Shown: one piece after another, positions 6,434 to 11,144 of the stretch
How positions within the stretch are numbered: position 1 is the stretch's first letter
How the letters are laid out: every line of letters starts with the position of its first letter
Assembly (NCBI GenBank): GCA_903911165.1
Contig: CAIWCQ010000443.1
Span: 1 to 11,144, forward strand
From: an uncultured Actinomycetes bacterium
GTDB lineage: Bacteria > Actinomycetota > Actinomycetes > Mycobacteriales > Mycobacteriaceae
DNA length: 11,144 nucleotides
Reading direction: 5' to 3'
Position numbers and translations under genes: made by a program
The notes under the pieces: generated by a model
Told to the model about the DNA's origin: nothing
What the model saw: only the letters and a program-made list of their open reading frames with translations
The model's database searches: none

Positions 6434-7066
6434 GTGGAGGTCGAAATCGAACGTCGCGTGGATCCGCGCAAGCAACGCACCACAGATGCCCTGATGGCCA
6501 CGGCCCAGCAGATGTTCGCCGAACGCCCACTTGAGGAAGTCACCGTCGAGGAGATCGGACAGTACGCCGGCGTCGCCGTCGGTTCCATCTACAACAACTT
6601 CGGCAGTAAAGAAGGGCTCTACGCCGCGGTGGTCGGCCGAGCACTTGATGTCGACCGCGACTATATGGATCGCGCGTACACGCCCGACCGCAACCCCATC
6701 GAACAACTCCTGGCCGCCTCCGAGCAGTACCTGCGCTTCGCTCTGGATCATCCGCAGTTCTTTCGCATGTTGGCGTTCCCGACCAAGCCTGGCCCCTACG
6801 CCGCCGCGGCCGACACCGCGACTCTGCTGAGTCGGCGCGTCGACGAGCAGAACGCGCGCATGGTCGACGCGATCGAACGCGGCATCGCCGACGGCAGCAT
6901 CCGTCAACTGGACCCGCAGTCAACCGCGACGATTCTCTGGGCAAGCTGGAACGGAATCATCAGCCTCGCGTGGCGCCACGACGATCTGCAGCAGAGTCCA
7001 GCGCAACTGGCTGAATTAATCGCGCGGGCAGCCGATCTCGTCAGCTATGGGTTGCGGCTGCAATAA
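6434..7066 (+). CDS. TetR/AcrR-family transcriptional regulator
   Basis: 210-residue one-component repressor. The N-terminal helix (PRKQRTTDALMATAQQMF, 11-28) and the helix-turn-helix VEEIGQYAGVAVGSIYNNFG (38-57), followed by SKEGLY, are the canonical TetR DNA-binding domain. The remaining 140 residues form the helical ligand and dimerisation domain, ending in a segment (ERGIADGSIRQLDPQSTATILWA) typical of the family. The ligand is unknown. The GTG at 6434 is chosen because it precedes the DNA-binding domain by ten residues and sits seven bases after a TACGAT -10; the frame is open to 6248, but that extension would pass through the promoter, both palindromes and the RidA-family gene. Divergent position and the two dyads suggest it represses itself and the RidA operon. 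Its last 51 bases overlap the small antitoxin-like gene on the other strand. Confidence 0.92.
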   Translation: MEVEIERRVDPRKQRTTDALMATAQQMFAERPLEEVTVEEIGQYAGVAVGSIYNNFGSKEGLYAAVVGRALDVDRDYMDRAYTPDRNPIEQLLAASEQYLRFALDHPQFFRMLAFPTKPGPYAAAADTATLLSRRVDEQNARMVDAIERGIADGSIRQLDPQSTATILWASWNGIISLAWRHDDLQQSPAQLAELIARAADLVSYGLRLQ

Positions 7067-7219
7067 GTAACGCGCGTCGATCTCGTGAGCCCGATTCCGG
7101 GCCAGGAGAGCTCGCAGCGCGTCGTCCACCAGCGCGGCATCGGTCGGCCCGGAATGAAGGGCCCGAGCCGCTCCAAGCAGGGAAGCATCGACTGTAGTGC
7201 TCAACCGTATGCGGGCCAT
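7016..7219 (-). CDS. Orphan ribbon-helix-helix antitoxin-like protein
   Basis: 67-residue protein resembling mycobacterial VapB/MazE-type antitoxins. Strand IRLSTTV (4-10), helix DASLLGAARALHSG and helix DAALVDDALRALLARN form a ribbon-helix-helix DNA-binding fold, followed by EIDARYLL. The residues after this (QPQPIADEIGCPRD) do not look like the usual acidic toxin-binding tail, so the end may be divergent or replaced. No toxin gene follows: downstream on this strand lies the antisense of the TetR gene, with which it overlaps by 51 bases tail to tail. The ATG at 7219 sits six bases after a CATACT -10-like hexamer, possibly leaderless. It may be a relic of a toxin-antitoxin pair, a stand-alone regulator, or a partner of the ribbon-helix-helix-like gene 44 bases upstream. 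Confidence 0.7.
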   Translation of the reverse strand: MARIRLSTTVDASLLGAARALHSGPTDAALVDDALRALLARNRAHEIDARYLLQPQPIADEIGCPRD

Positions 7220-7234
7220 GCCACAAGTATGCCA
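7218..7234. repeat. Direct hexamer repeat at the orphan antitoxin start
   Basis: ATGCCA occurs at 7218-7223 and 7229-7234, 11 bp apart, so both copies face the same side of the helix. The pair covers the start codon and -10 region of the small ribbon-helix-helix gene and could be an autoregulatory site. Two short copies may also be chance. Confidence 0.3.
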
Positions 7235-7263
7235 TTCGGAGCATCGCGTCCCGGTAGGTGCGA

Positions 7264-7635
7264 TTACGACTGGCCCAAGCTCGGCCGGTAGTCGGCGACC
7301 TCGGCCTCAGCGGCGAGCAGTGCGCCGAGCTCGCCTTCCTGCTGTGCAACGAAAACACCGACGACCTGTCGACACAATTCCGGCACACTCAGCCCACGCG
7401 CATCGGCGATGCGCTTGAGCCCCACCACCGTTGTCGTGGTGACATGAAATTGAACAGCGAACTGACCACAGGAACCATCCTCGGGCGGCAACCCCGGCCC
7501 CACGATGACGGGACCGTCGATGGCGTACTCGCTAACCTCGGCATCCCGGCTCGTCTGTGCGACCTCGTTACGACGTAGCGGGTTGTCGGTGCAGCTATCC
7601 GGCTCCTGCCATTCGTCGTCGCTGAGGTAACCCAC
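7264..7635 (-). CDS. Hypothetical protein with C-terminal ribbon-helix-helix-like segment
   Basis: 123-residue protein I do not recognise as a named family. Residues 58-99 (strand FAVQFHV, helix TVVGLKRIADARG, turn LS, helix VPELCRQVVGVFVAQQ) have the layout of a ribbon-helix-helix domain. An acidic, proline-containing N-terminal extension of about 55 residues and an alanine/glutamate-rich helical tail flank it. The GTG at 7635 is preferred because TAGCGT (7643-7648) sits seven bases before it, the same leaderless spacing seen at other genes here. The frame stays open to an ATG at 7710, which would extend into the control region of the divergent peptidase gene. It may be an antitoxin-like regulator related in fold to the small gene 44 bases downstream. 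Expression and function are uncertain. Confidence 0.55.
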   Translation of the reverse strand: MGYLSDDEWQEPDSCTDNPLRRNEVAQTSRDAEVSEYAIDGPVIVGPGLPPEDGSCGQFAVQFHVTTTTVVGLKRIADARGLSVPELCRQVVGVFVAQQEGELGALLAAEAEVADYRPSLGQS

Positions 7636-7642
7636 TGCGCCC

Positions 7643-7648
7643 ACGCTA
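7643..7648 (-). promoter_or_regulatory. Putative -10 hexamer for the ribbon-helix-helix-like gene
   Basis: TAGCGT on the minus strand fits TAnnnT and ends seven bases before the GTG at 7635. No recognisable -35 is present. Confidence 0.35.
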
Positions 7649-7672
7649 GACCTCGCCGCCGAGGGGCCGCGC

Positions 7673-7699
7673 AGTCGACTGTCCGGGACTGTCGAGTCG
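7673..7699. repeat. Cluster of GACTGTC direct repeats and small palindromes
   Basis: GACTGTC occurs at 7677-7683 and 7687-7693 (10 bp apart). The perfect 8-bp palindrome AGTCGACT lies at 7673-7680, and GTCC-G-GGAC at 7681-7689. The cluster sits between two divergent genes and could be a regulator site; no role is proven. Confidence 0.35.
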
Positions 7700-7766
7700 G
7701 AATTCGCCAATGGCCGTGGTCCAGACGCGTACGGTCGGTATCTCTATGGGTAGTCAAACGCCGACC

Positions 7767-7773
7767 AGAGGGA
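7767..7773 (+). promoter_or_regulatory. Ribosome binding site deciding the peptidase-like start
   Basis: AGAGGGA lies five bases before the GTG at 7779. It supports this start over in-frame ATG codons at 7710 and 7746, which lack a comparable site. Confidence 0.55.
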
Positions 7774-7778
7774 TTCTG

Positions 7779-8477
7779 GTGACAGACAGCAACCTGAAGC
7801 TCGCGGCACGCGGGTTGGTTCTGGGTGCCCTGGTTTCGGTGTCGGTAACGGCGGCAGTGAATTCGGCTGGGGTTGCCGCCGCTTCGTGCACGCCGGGAGG
7901 GGGTACCGACGCCGGCGCGCAATGCGCCCTTGACGAGACCAGCTTCTCGATCGAGCTTGATGAGAAGTCCTCGGTTTCGGCGCAGGGCCGCCTCGGCGGT
8001 CCCGGTACGAGCACAAGTGAGAGAGATGTCATCGCTTGGGATCCGCCTCCTGCCGAACCATGGACCGCGCCCAGAAGCCTTGGCGCCCAATACGCTTCCA
8101 ACGATCCCGTACTGGTCGCCGAGAGCATGGTGGGCACCGATATGTTCGGCCCCTATGGCTGCGAAGATTTCGTGGACGCCGCATTCGGCCTCACCACCGA
8201 GACCGGCATTGGTCACGACATGGCACTGTCGTTCTACCAGTCGCTGGCCGCCCGCGGGCTCGACCATCACGAAACTCCGATCCCGCGTGGCGCACTGGTG
8301 TTTTCCGCCGGCCCGTACGGAAACCACGTCGACATCTCTCGGGGCGACGGTACGTTCGTTTCCGGCGGCGTGCAGGGGCTCTCGCCCGGCTACGGCGATG
8401 GCCACCAGATCCAGATTCTGCCCACCGCCAACCTCGGCGACTGGACGATGTACGGATGGGCCTACCCCCCTTGGTGA
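7779..8477 (+). CDS. Exported NlpC/P60- or CHAP-like cysteine peptidase
   Basis: 232-residue predicted exported protein. An N-terminal signal peptide (KLAARGLVLGALVSVSVTAAV core) ends near VAAAS at about 36, just before C37; the bases of a lipobox are not convincing. A variable linker (38-110) leads to a papain-like domain (about 113-232). It has a likely catalytic C128 in YGCEDFVD, the PRGALVF turn (170-176) that precedes the second half in NlpC/P60 and CHAP enzymes, and a likely catalytic H183 in GNHVDIS. Such enzymes cut peptide bonds in peptidoglycan stem peptides, so a cell-wall hydrolase is the best guess. It is much smaller than mycobacterial RipA and carries no recognisable wall-binding repeat. 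C37 and C49 could form a disulfide. The family is recognised by motif order only. It is divergent from the ribbon-helix-helix-like gene and 72 bases ahead of the dehydrogenase gene. Confidence 0.75.
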   Translation: MTDSNLKLAARGLVLGALVSVSVTAAVNSAGVAAASCTPGGGTDAGAQCALDETSFSIELDEKSSVSAQGRLGGPGTSTSERDVIAWDPPPAEPWTAPRSLGAQYASNDPVLVAESMVGTDMFGPYGCEDFVDAAFGLTTETGIGHDMALSFYQSLAARGLDHHETPIPRGALVFSAGPYGNHVDISRGDGTFVSGGVQGLSPGYGDGHQIQILPTANLGDWTMYGWAYPPW

Positions 8478-8549
8478 GCTTGCATGGAATTCGTTAGGAC
8501 GGCGTAACGGATCCCCCACCCGCCGAACGGCAACCAGAGAAGAGGAACC

Positions 8550-9374
8550 ATGCCTTCCGTATTGGTTACCGGCGCAGGCCGTGGAATCGGCCTGGCGATC
8601 ACCGAGCATATGAGCCGACGGGGTTGGGACGTCTACGCGACCGCACGATCCGCCGACGCCCTGCAGAGCCTCGGGCGCATACCCAACGTGCATGCGATCC
8701 CACTCGACATCACCGACCGCGCTGCGATCGCCGCCCTTCCCGACCTACTCCCCGCTCAGTTGAACGGCGTCGTCAATAACGCCGGCATCGTCGTCAACGG
8801 ACCGGTGGAGGGGTTAGCGCTCGATGACTTGACCAGACAGTTCGACGTCAACGTCATCTCGCAGATCGCGGTCACGCAGGCGGTGCTGCCGAAGATTCGC
8901 GCGTCCCACGGACGGGTTTTGTTCATCTCGTCGGTCAGTGGGCTGTTCACCACGCCGGGCACCGGCGCCTATAACGCATCGAAGTACGCGATCGAGTCCC
9001 TGGCCGATGCACTCCGTATGGAACTGCGGCCGTGGAAGATTCCGGTCTGCCTCATCGAACCCGGACCGATCCGAACCGATCTCTGGACCGAAGTGGTCAA
9101 CGAGCATGACCGGATGGCTGATCAGCTCAGCGACGAGCACCGCCGACTGTATGCGTCGCACCTCGCCGGGAGTAGGAAGTTGTTGGGACGTATGCAAAAA
9201 CTTGCCGCCGACCCCAGCAGGGTCACTAAGGCCGTCGATCATGCGCTGACATCGCGGCGTCCCAAACGTCGCTATCTGTTGGATTTCGCCAGCCGTGCAC
9301 AGAAGGCCGTTGTCGGAGTCACACCGACTGCGATCAACGATGCGGTTCTGGCAGCAGCCACCACATCGAAATGA
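8550..9374 (+). CDS. Classical short-chain dehydrogenase/reductase
   Basis: 274-residue NAD(P)-dependent oxidoreductase. It has cofactor loop TGAGRGIG (7-14), R33 in ATARS after the second strand (suggesting NADP preference), D53 in PLDIT, NNAG (76-79), active-site N101, S128, Y141 and K145 (YNASK), and the PGPIRTDL loop (171-178). All catalytic residues are present. The length and the C-terminal extension (RRPKRRYLLDF) fit the SDR branch of retinol- and hydroxysteroid-dehydrogenase-like enzymes; the substrate, probably a lipid or steroid alcohol or ketone, is not determined. AGAGGA lies just before the ATG. The 72-base gap after the peptidase gene has no terminator, so cotranscription is possible, but a functional link is not evident. 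It converges on the SRPBCC gene with 28 bases between the stops. Confidence 0.92.
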   Translation: MPSVLVTGAGRGIGLAITEHMSRRGWDVYATARSADALQSLGRIPNVHAIPLDITDRAAIAALPDLLPAQLNGVVNNAGIVVNGPVEGLALDDLTRQFDVNVISQIAVTQAVLPKIRASHGRVLFISSVSGLFTTPGTGAYNASKYAIESLADALRMELRPWKIPVCLIEPGPIRTDLWTEVVNEHDRMADQLSDEHRRLYASHLAGSRKLLGRMQKLAADPSRVTKAVDHALTSRRPKRRYLLDFASRAQKAVVGVTPTAINDAVLAAATTSK

Positions 9375-9402
9375 TCGCAGGGATCTAGCCCACGTCACAT
9401 GG

Positions 9403-9828
9403 CTAGTCGGTGAGCTTCGGGAGACCCTTGCTGATCGCGGAGGCGAGCACCTTGCCGACCAGCGCGGCGAGCCCGGGTATCGCTGAGTCGAACCCGATCG
9501 TGTAGTCCAGTCGCGTGCCGCCACTGGGGGTCGGTGTCAGCTCCTGACGACCCCAGTGGCCCTTGAGTGGACTGCCTTTGGTGATCTTGTACTCGATTAG
9601 CGTGTTCGGCTGGGCAGTTGTGGTGGTCTCCTCGAACGCCGGAAGGGGACCAAGCTTGAGGCGGCGCACCGAGCCGACGCCATTGCGCGAAGTAGTGCCG
9701 TCGCTGACGCGGGTGATGTTGGCACCGAAGACCGGGCCGAGGTTCTCGTGCTCGGCGAGCTTGTCGAACACGGTCTGGGGGTCGGATGTGAACTCGTGCG
9801 TGATGTGGACGCGTTGCGGAGTGGCCAT
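9403..9828 (-). CDS. SRPBCC-family protein (polyketide cyclase/START-like)
   Basis: 141-residue small-molecule-binding protein of the START/Bet v1-like fold. The start (RVHITHEFTSDPQTVFDKLAEHENLG) is the first strand followed by the two short helices typical of the family. Central strands (GVGSVRRLKLG, FEETTTTAQPNTLIEYKI, GGTRLDYTIGFD) and a long C-terminal helix (LAALVGKVLASAISKGLPKL) complete the helix-grip fold. Mycobacteria carry many such proteins of unknown ligand; lipid or polyketide-like binding is a guess. The ATG at 9828 follows a TAGTAT -10 by eight bases with no Shine-Dalgarno, again suggesting a leaderless transcript. The frame is open to 9942, but that region is the divergent promoter space. 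Confidence 0.87.
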   Translation of the reverse strand: MATPQRVHITHEFTSDPQTVFDKLAEHENLGPVFGANITRVSDGTTSRNGVGSVRRLKLGPLPAFEETTTTAQPNTLIEYKITKGSPLKGHWGRQELTPTPSGGTRLDYTIGFDSAIPGLAALVGKVLASAISKGLPKLTD

Positions 9829-9836
9829 GGGGTCGG

Positions 9837-9842
9837 ATACTA
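9837..9842 (-). promoter_or_regulatory. -10 hexamer of the SRPBCC gene (leaderless)
   Basis: TAGTAT on the minus strand ends eight bases before the ATG at 9828. It is a good TAnnnT match; no convincing -35 is seen at 16-18 bases. Confidence 0.45.
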
Positions 9843-9933
9843 GCGGCATTGAGAAAGGTGACTCGGGGCGTCTCAAACTCAGTCCCGCCCTCCGCCAGCA
9901 CCCGATACACGGAAAGTCGGAGAGCTTCGTCGC

Positions 9934-9939
9934 TAGGCT
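9934..9939 (+). promoter_or_regulatory. Putative -10 hexamer of the TPM-domain gene
   Basis: TAGGCT is a common form of the mycobacterial TAnnnT -10. It would give a leader of about 30 bases that contains the GGAG at 9966-9969 serving the ATG at 9979. The -35 is not recognisable. Confidence 0.4.
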
Positions 9940-9978
9940 CACTTCAAGCCACGTCCACCACGATCGGAGCCAACGCCG

Positions 9979-10638
9979 ATGAGCATCCTGCCCTACCCCG
10001 AGGCCAACTCCTTCGGCACTCGTGATGATCAGCCCACGGGAACGCGGGTGCCGATCAAGTACATCTGGCCCAAGCGGATCGCCGTGATTCTCGCGGGGCT
10101 GGCCGTGGTGGGCGGGATCGGCTTCGGCGCGAAGACCCTCCTGCAGTCCGACGACTCAGCGAGCACAAGCCAGGAGACGGTACAGTCCGCATCTCCGGCG
10201 CCCGCGCCGTCGCAGGCCCCGCAATCCCCGGCGCCAGCGGCTTCTCAAGCCCCGACAGCGCCGATGACGTTGAGCCAGGCAGTCACCGATTCCGCCGGGG
10301 CGTTGAGCAGCGAACAGGCCGCGGAGGTGAAATCCGCCGTCATGAGTCTGCAGGCGGCACGCGACGTCCGGTTATGGGTCGTCTACGTTGACGCGTTCGA
10401 CGTCCCGCCCGGGGAGTGGGCCCGTAAGACCCTTTCCCTGACCAAGATGGGGGAACGGGACGCGATCCTCGCCGTCGCAACCAAACAGCGCAAGTACGCC
10501 TTCCTAGTCGCACCGGCCGCCGCGAACCGTCAGGCGGTCGATGACATGCGAGTCAACACGATCGAACCGAAGCTTCGCGACGATGACTTCGCCGGCGCCG
10601 CCGTCGCCGCCGCAACCGAACTGCAAGCCCTCGGCTGA
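9979..10638 (+). CDS. Membrane-anchored TPM-domain protein
   Basis: 219-residue protein with an N-terminal cytoplasmic tail (1-31), one membrane helix (about 32-51), a Pro/Ala/Ser/Gln-rich linker (57-96) and a TPM (TLP18.3/Psb32/MOLO-1) domain (about 98-219). Family marks are VTDSAGALSSEQ (102-113), RLWVVYVDAF (131-140), WARKTLSL, and the DAILAVATKQRKYAFLVAP block (161-179). The domain should lie outside the membrane. Plant and bacterial TPM proteins are linked to phosphatase activity, photosystem repair or membrane-protein maintenance, but mycobacterial members have no settled function. The ATG at 9979 has GGAG nine bases upstream. The gene is divergent from the SRPBCC gene across 150 bases. 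A fragment resembling an arylsulfatase end begins right after its stop. Confidence 0.88.
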   Translation: MSILPYPEANSFGTRDDQPTGTRVPIKYIWPKRIAVILAGLAVVGGIGFGAKTLLQSDDSASTSQETVQSASPAPAPSQAPQSPAPAASQAPTAPMTLSQAVTDSAGALSSEQAAEVKSAVMSLQAARDVRLWVVYVDAFDVPPGEWARKTLSLTKMGERDAILAVATKQRKYAFLVAPAAANRQAVDDMRVNTIEPKLRDDDFAGAAVAAATELQALG

Positions 10639-10639
10639 A

Positions 10640-10846
10640 TTACTTCCCTACCGCGTCGGAGTCAACGGCCAGCCCGCCGGAACCGTCGAGATACCGTTAG
10701 TGATGATGATGATCTCCTCGGTGGGCACCAGCATCGGCTACAACCACGGCTCGGCGGTATCTGACCGCTACAAGGCGCCGTTCGCCTTCGGCGGCACACC
10801 CGCCGTGCAGCAGGCGCGGGCGGCAGCCGAGATGAGCCGGCAGTGA
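10640..10846 (+). pseudogene. C-terminal remnant resembling an arylsulfatase
   Basis: About 68 codons in a frame different from the TPM gene resemble the C-terminal beta-domain of large arylsulfatases: strand RVGVNGQPAGTVEIP, then SSVGTSIGYNHGSAVSDRY, then KAPFAFGGT. The order VGxxxGxxxGSxVSxxYxxPFxFxG is a sulfatase C-terminal pattern, and the last residues (AAAEMSRQ) look like the usual protein end. The catalytic N-terminal sulfatase domain with its formylglycine C/S-x-P-x-R site, several hundred residues, is absent; the TPM gene stands directly upstream. Few residues follow the FGGT strand, so there may also be a small internal deletion. There is no start codon with a ribosome site. An alternative is a short, unrelated gene starting at one of the ATG codons near 10703. 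Recognised from motif memory, not alignment. Confidence 0.55.
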
Positions 10847-11144
10847 CCGCCGGGCGCGACGCCTTCCGGCTTCCGGCCACGGTGTTGTTCGGCCTCGGAA
10901 TCGTGGACCTGTTCCGCGGAATCATGCACACGTTCCTGCTGCGCTGGGCCGGCGTAAACATTGCCGGGTTCGACCCTGTCACCACGCCGTCAGATCAATT
11001 CTTCCTGCTGGGCGCCTTCGGGATCTCGAACTTCCTGACCGGCTTTCTGTACTTGCTGATCAGCCGCAAGGCCCGGGAACTGTCCCCGTACGTGCTGGCC
11101 ATCATCCCGGCGACCTACCTGCTCGGCATGATCGGCATCGGGGT
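10843..11144 (+). CDS. Hypothetical integral membrane protein, 3' end outside the window
   Basis: Open frame from a GTG at 10843 to the window end, 100 codons visible. It starts VTAGRDAFRLPATVLFGLGI and shows hydrophobic stretches at about 11-22, 52-73 and 84-100, with a polar loop (GVNIAGFDPVTTPSDQF) between the first two. No family is recognised. The GTG shares four bases (GTGA) with the stop of the arylsulfatase-like fragment, a translational-coupling arrangement suggesting it was once the second gene of an operon with a complete sulfatase. With the sulfatase mostly gone, it would depend on readthrough from the TPM gene. No independent Shine-Dalgarno is obvious. Confidence 0.68.
   Translation, partial: MTAGRDAFRLPATVLFGLGIVDLFRGIMHTFLLRWAGVNIAGFDPVTTPSDQFFLLGAFGISNFLTGFLYLLISRKARELSPYVLAIIPATYLLGMIGIG

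Noticed and set aside
7389..8693. Long open frame of 434 codons on the minus strand
   Set aside because: It runs antisense to the peptidase-like and part of the SDR gene, shows no recognisable motif, and is explained by high GC lowering stop frequency.
10701..10713. TGA/ATG trinucleotide run
   Set aside because: Four repeats inside the sulfatase-like frame encode a short methionine run; too short to call a functional repeat.

Overview
The window is high-GC actinobacterial DNA, most likely from a Mycolicibacterium or related Mycobacterium. The evidence is the family content (Phd-VapC and ribbon-helix-helix antitoxin genes, a TPM-domain protein, an SRPBCC protein, an arylsulfatase remnant), a secreted protein whose signal sequence ends in V-A-W-A as in many Mycolicibacterium exported proteins, TAnnnT -10 hexamers, and at least four genes whose start codon lies 6-8 bases after a -10 hexamer and has no Shine-Dalgarno (leaderless architecture). 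No RNA gene, insertion sequence, CRISPR array or origin was seen, and no gap between genes exceeds 300 bases.

Layout. 87-1181 (+) is a DapB-like / amine-dehydrogenase-like NAD(P) oxidoreductase. It converges on a Phd-type antitoxin and PIN toxin pair (1850-1195, -) that has its own palindromic operator. Upstream of that pair on the same strand is a large exported GH1 beta-glycosidase with an Ig-like/VCBS-type module (4264-1925, -). From 6357 down to 4375 (-) runs a tight four-gene operon: RidA-family protein, HD-domain protein (cyanamide-hydratase-like), four-helix membrane protein, DUF4345-like membrane protein. The junctions are a 4-base overlap, a 2-base gap and a 4-base overlap. A TetR regulator (6434-7066, +) is divergent from it. 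The 76-base gap between the two start codons holds back-to-back leaderless-type promoters and an imperfect 19-bp palindrome; a second, closely related palindrome covers the RidA start codon.

The TetR gene overlaps tail to tail with a small antitoxin-like ribbon-helix-helix gene that has no toxin beside it (7219-7016, -). A second candidate ribbon-helix-helix protein with an N-terminal extension lies upstream (7635-7264, -). Divergent from that is an exported small cysteine-peptidase-like protein (7779-8477, +), then a classical short-chain dehydrogenase (8550-9374, +). An SRPBCC protein (9828-9403, -) is divergent from a membrane-anchored TPM-domain protein (9979-10638, +). Right after the TPM stop comes what looks like the C-terminal end of an arylsulfatase with the rest missing. 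Its TGA overlaps the GTG of a membrane protein that runs off the window end.

The best candidate for an undescribed system is the TetR-controlled RidA / HD hydrolase / two membrane proteins operon. It has the architecture of a substrate-induced small-molecule detoxification or catabolic unit, but its substrate cannot be read from sequence.
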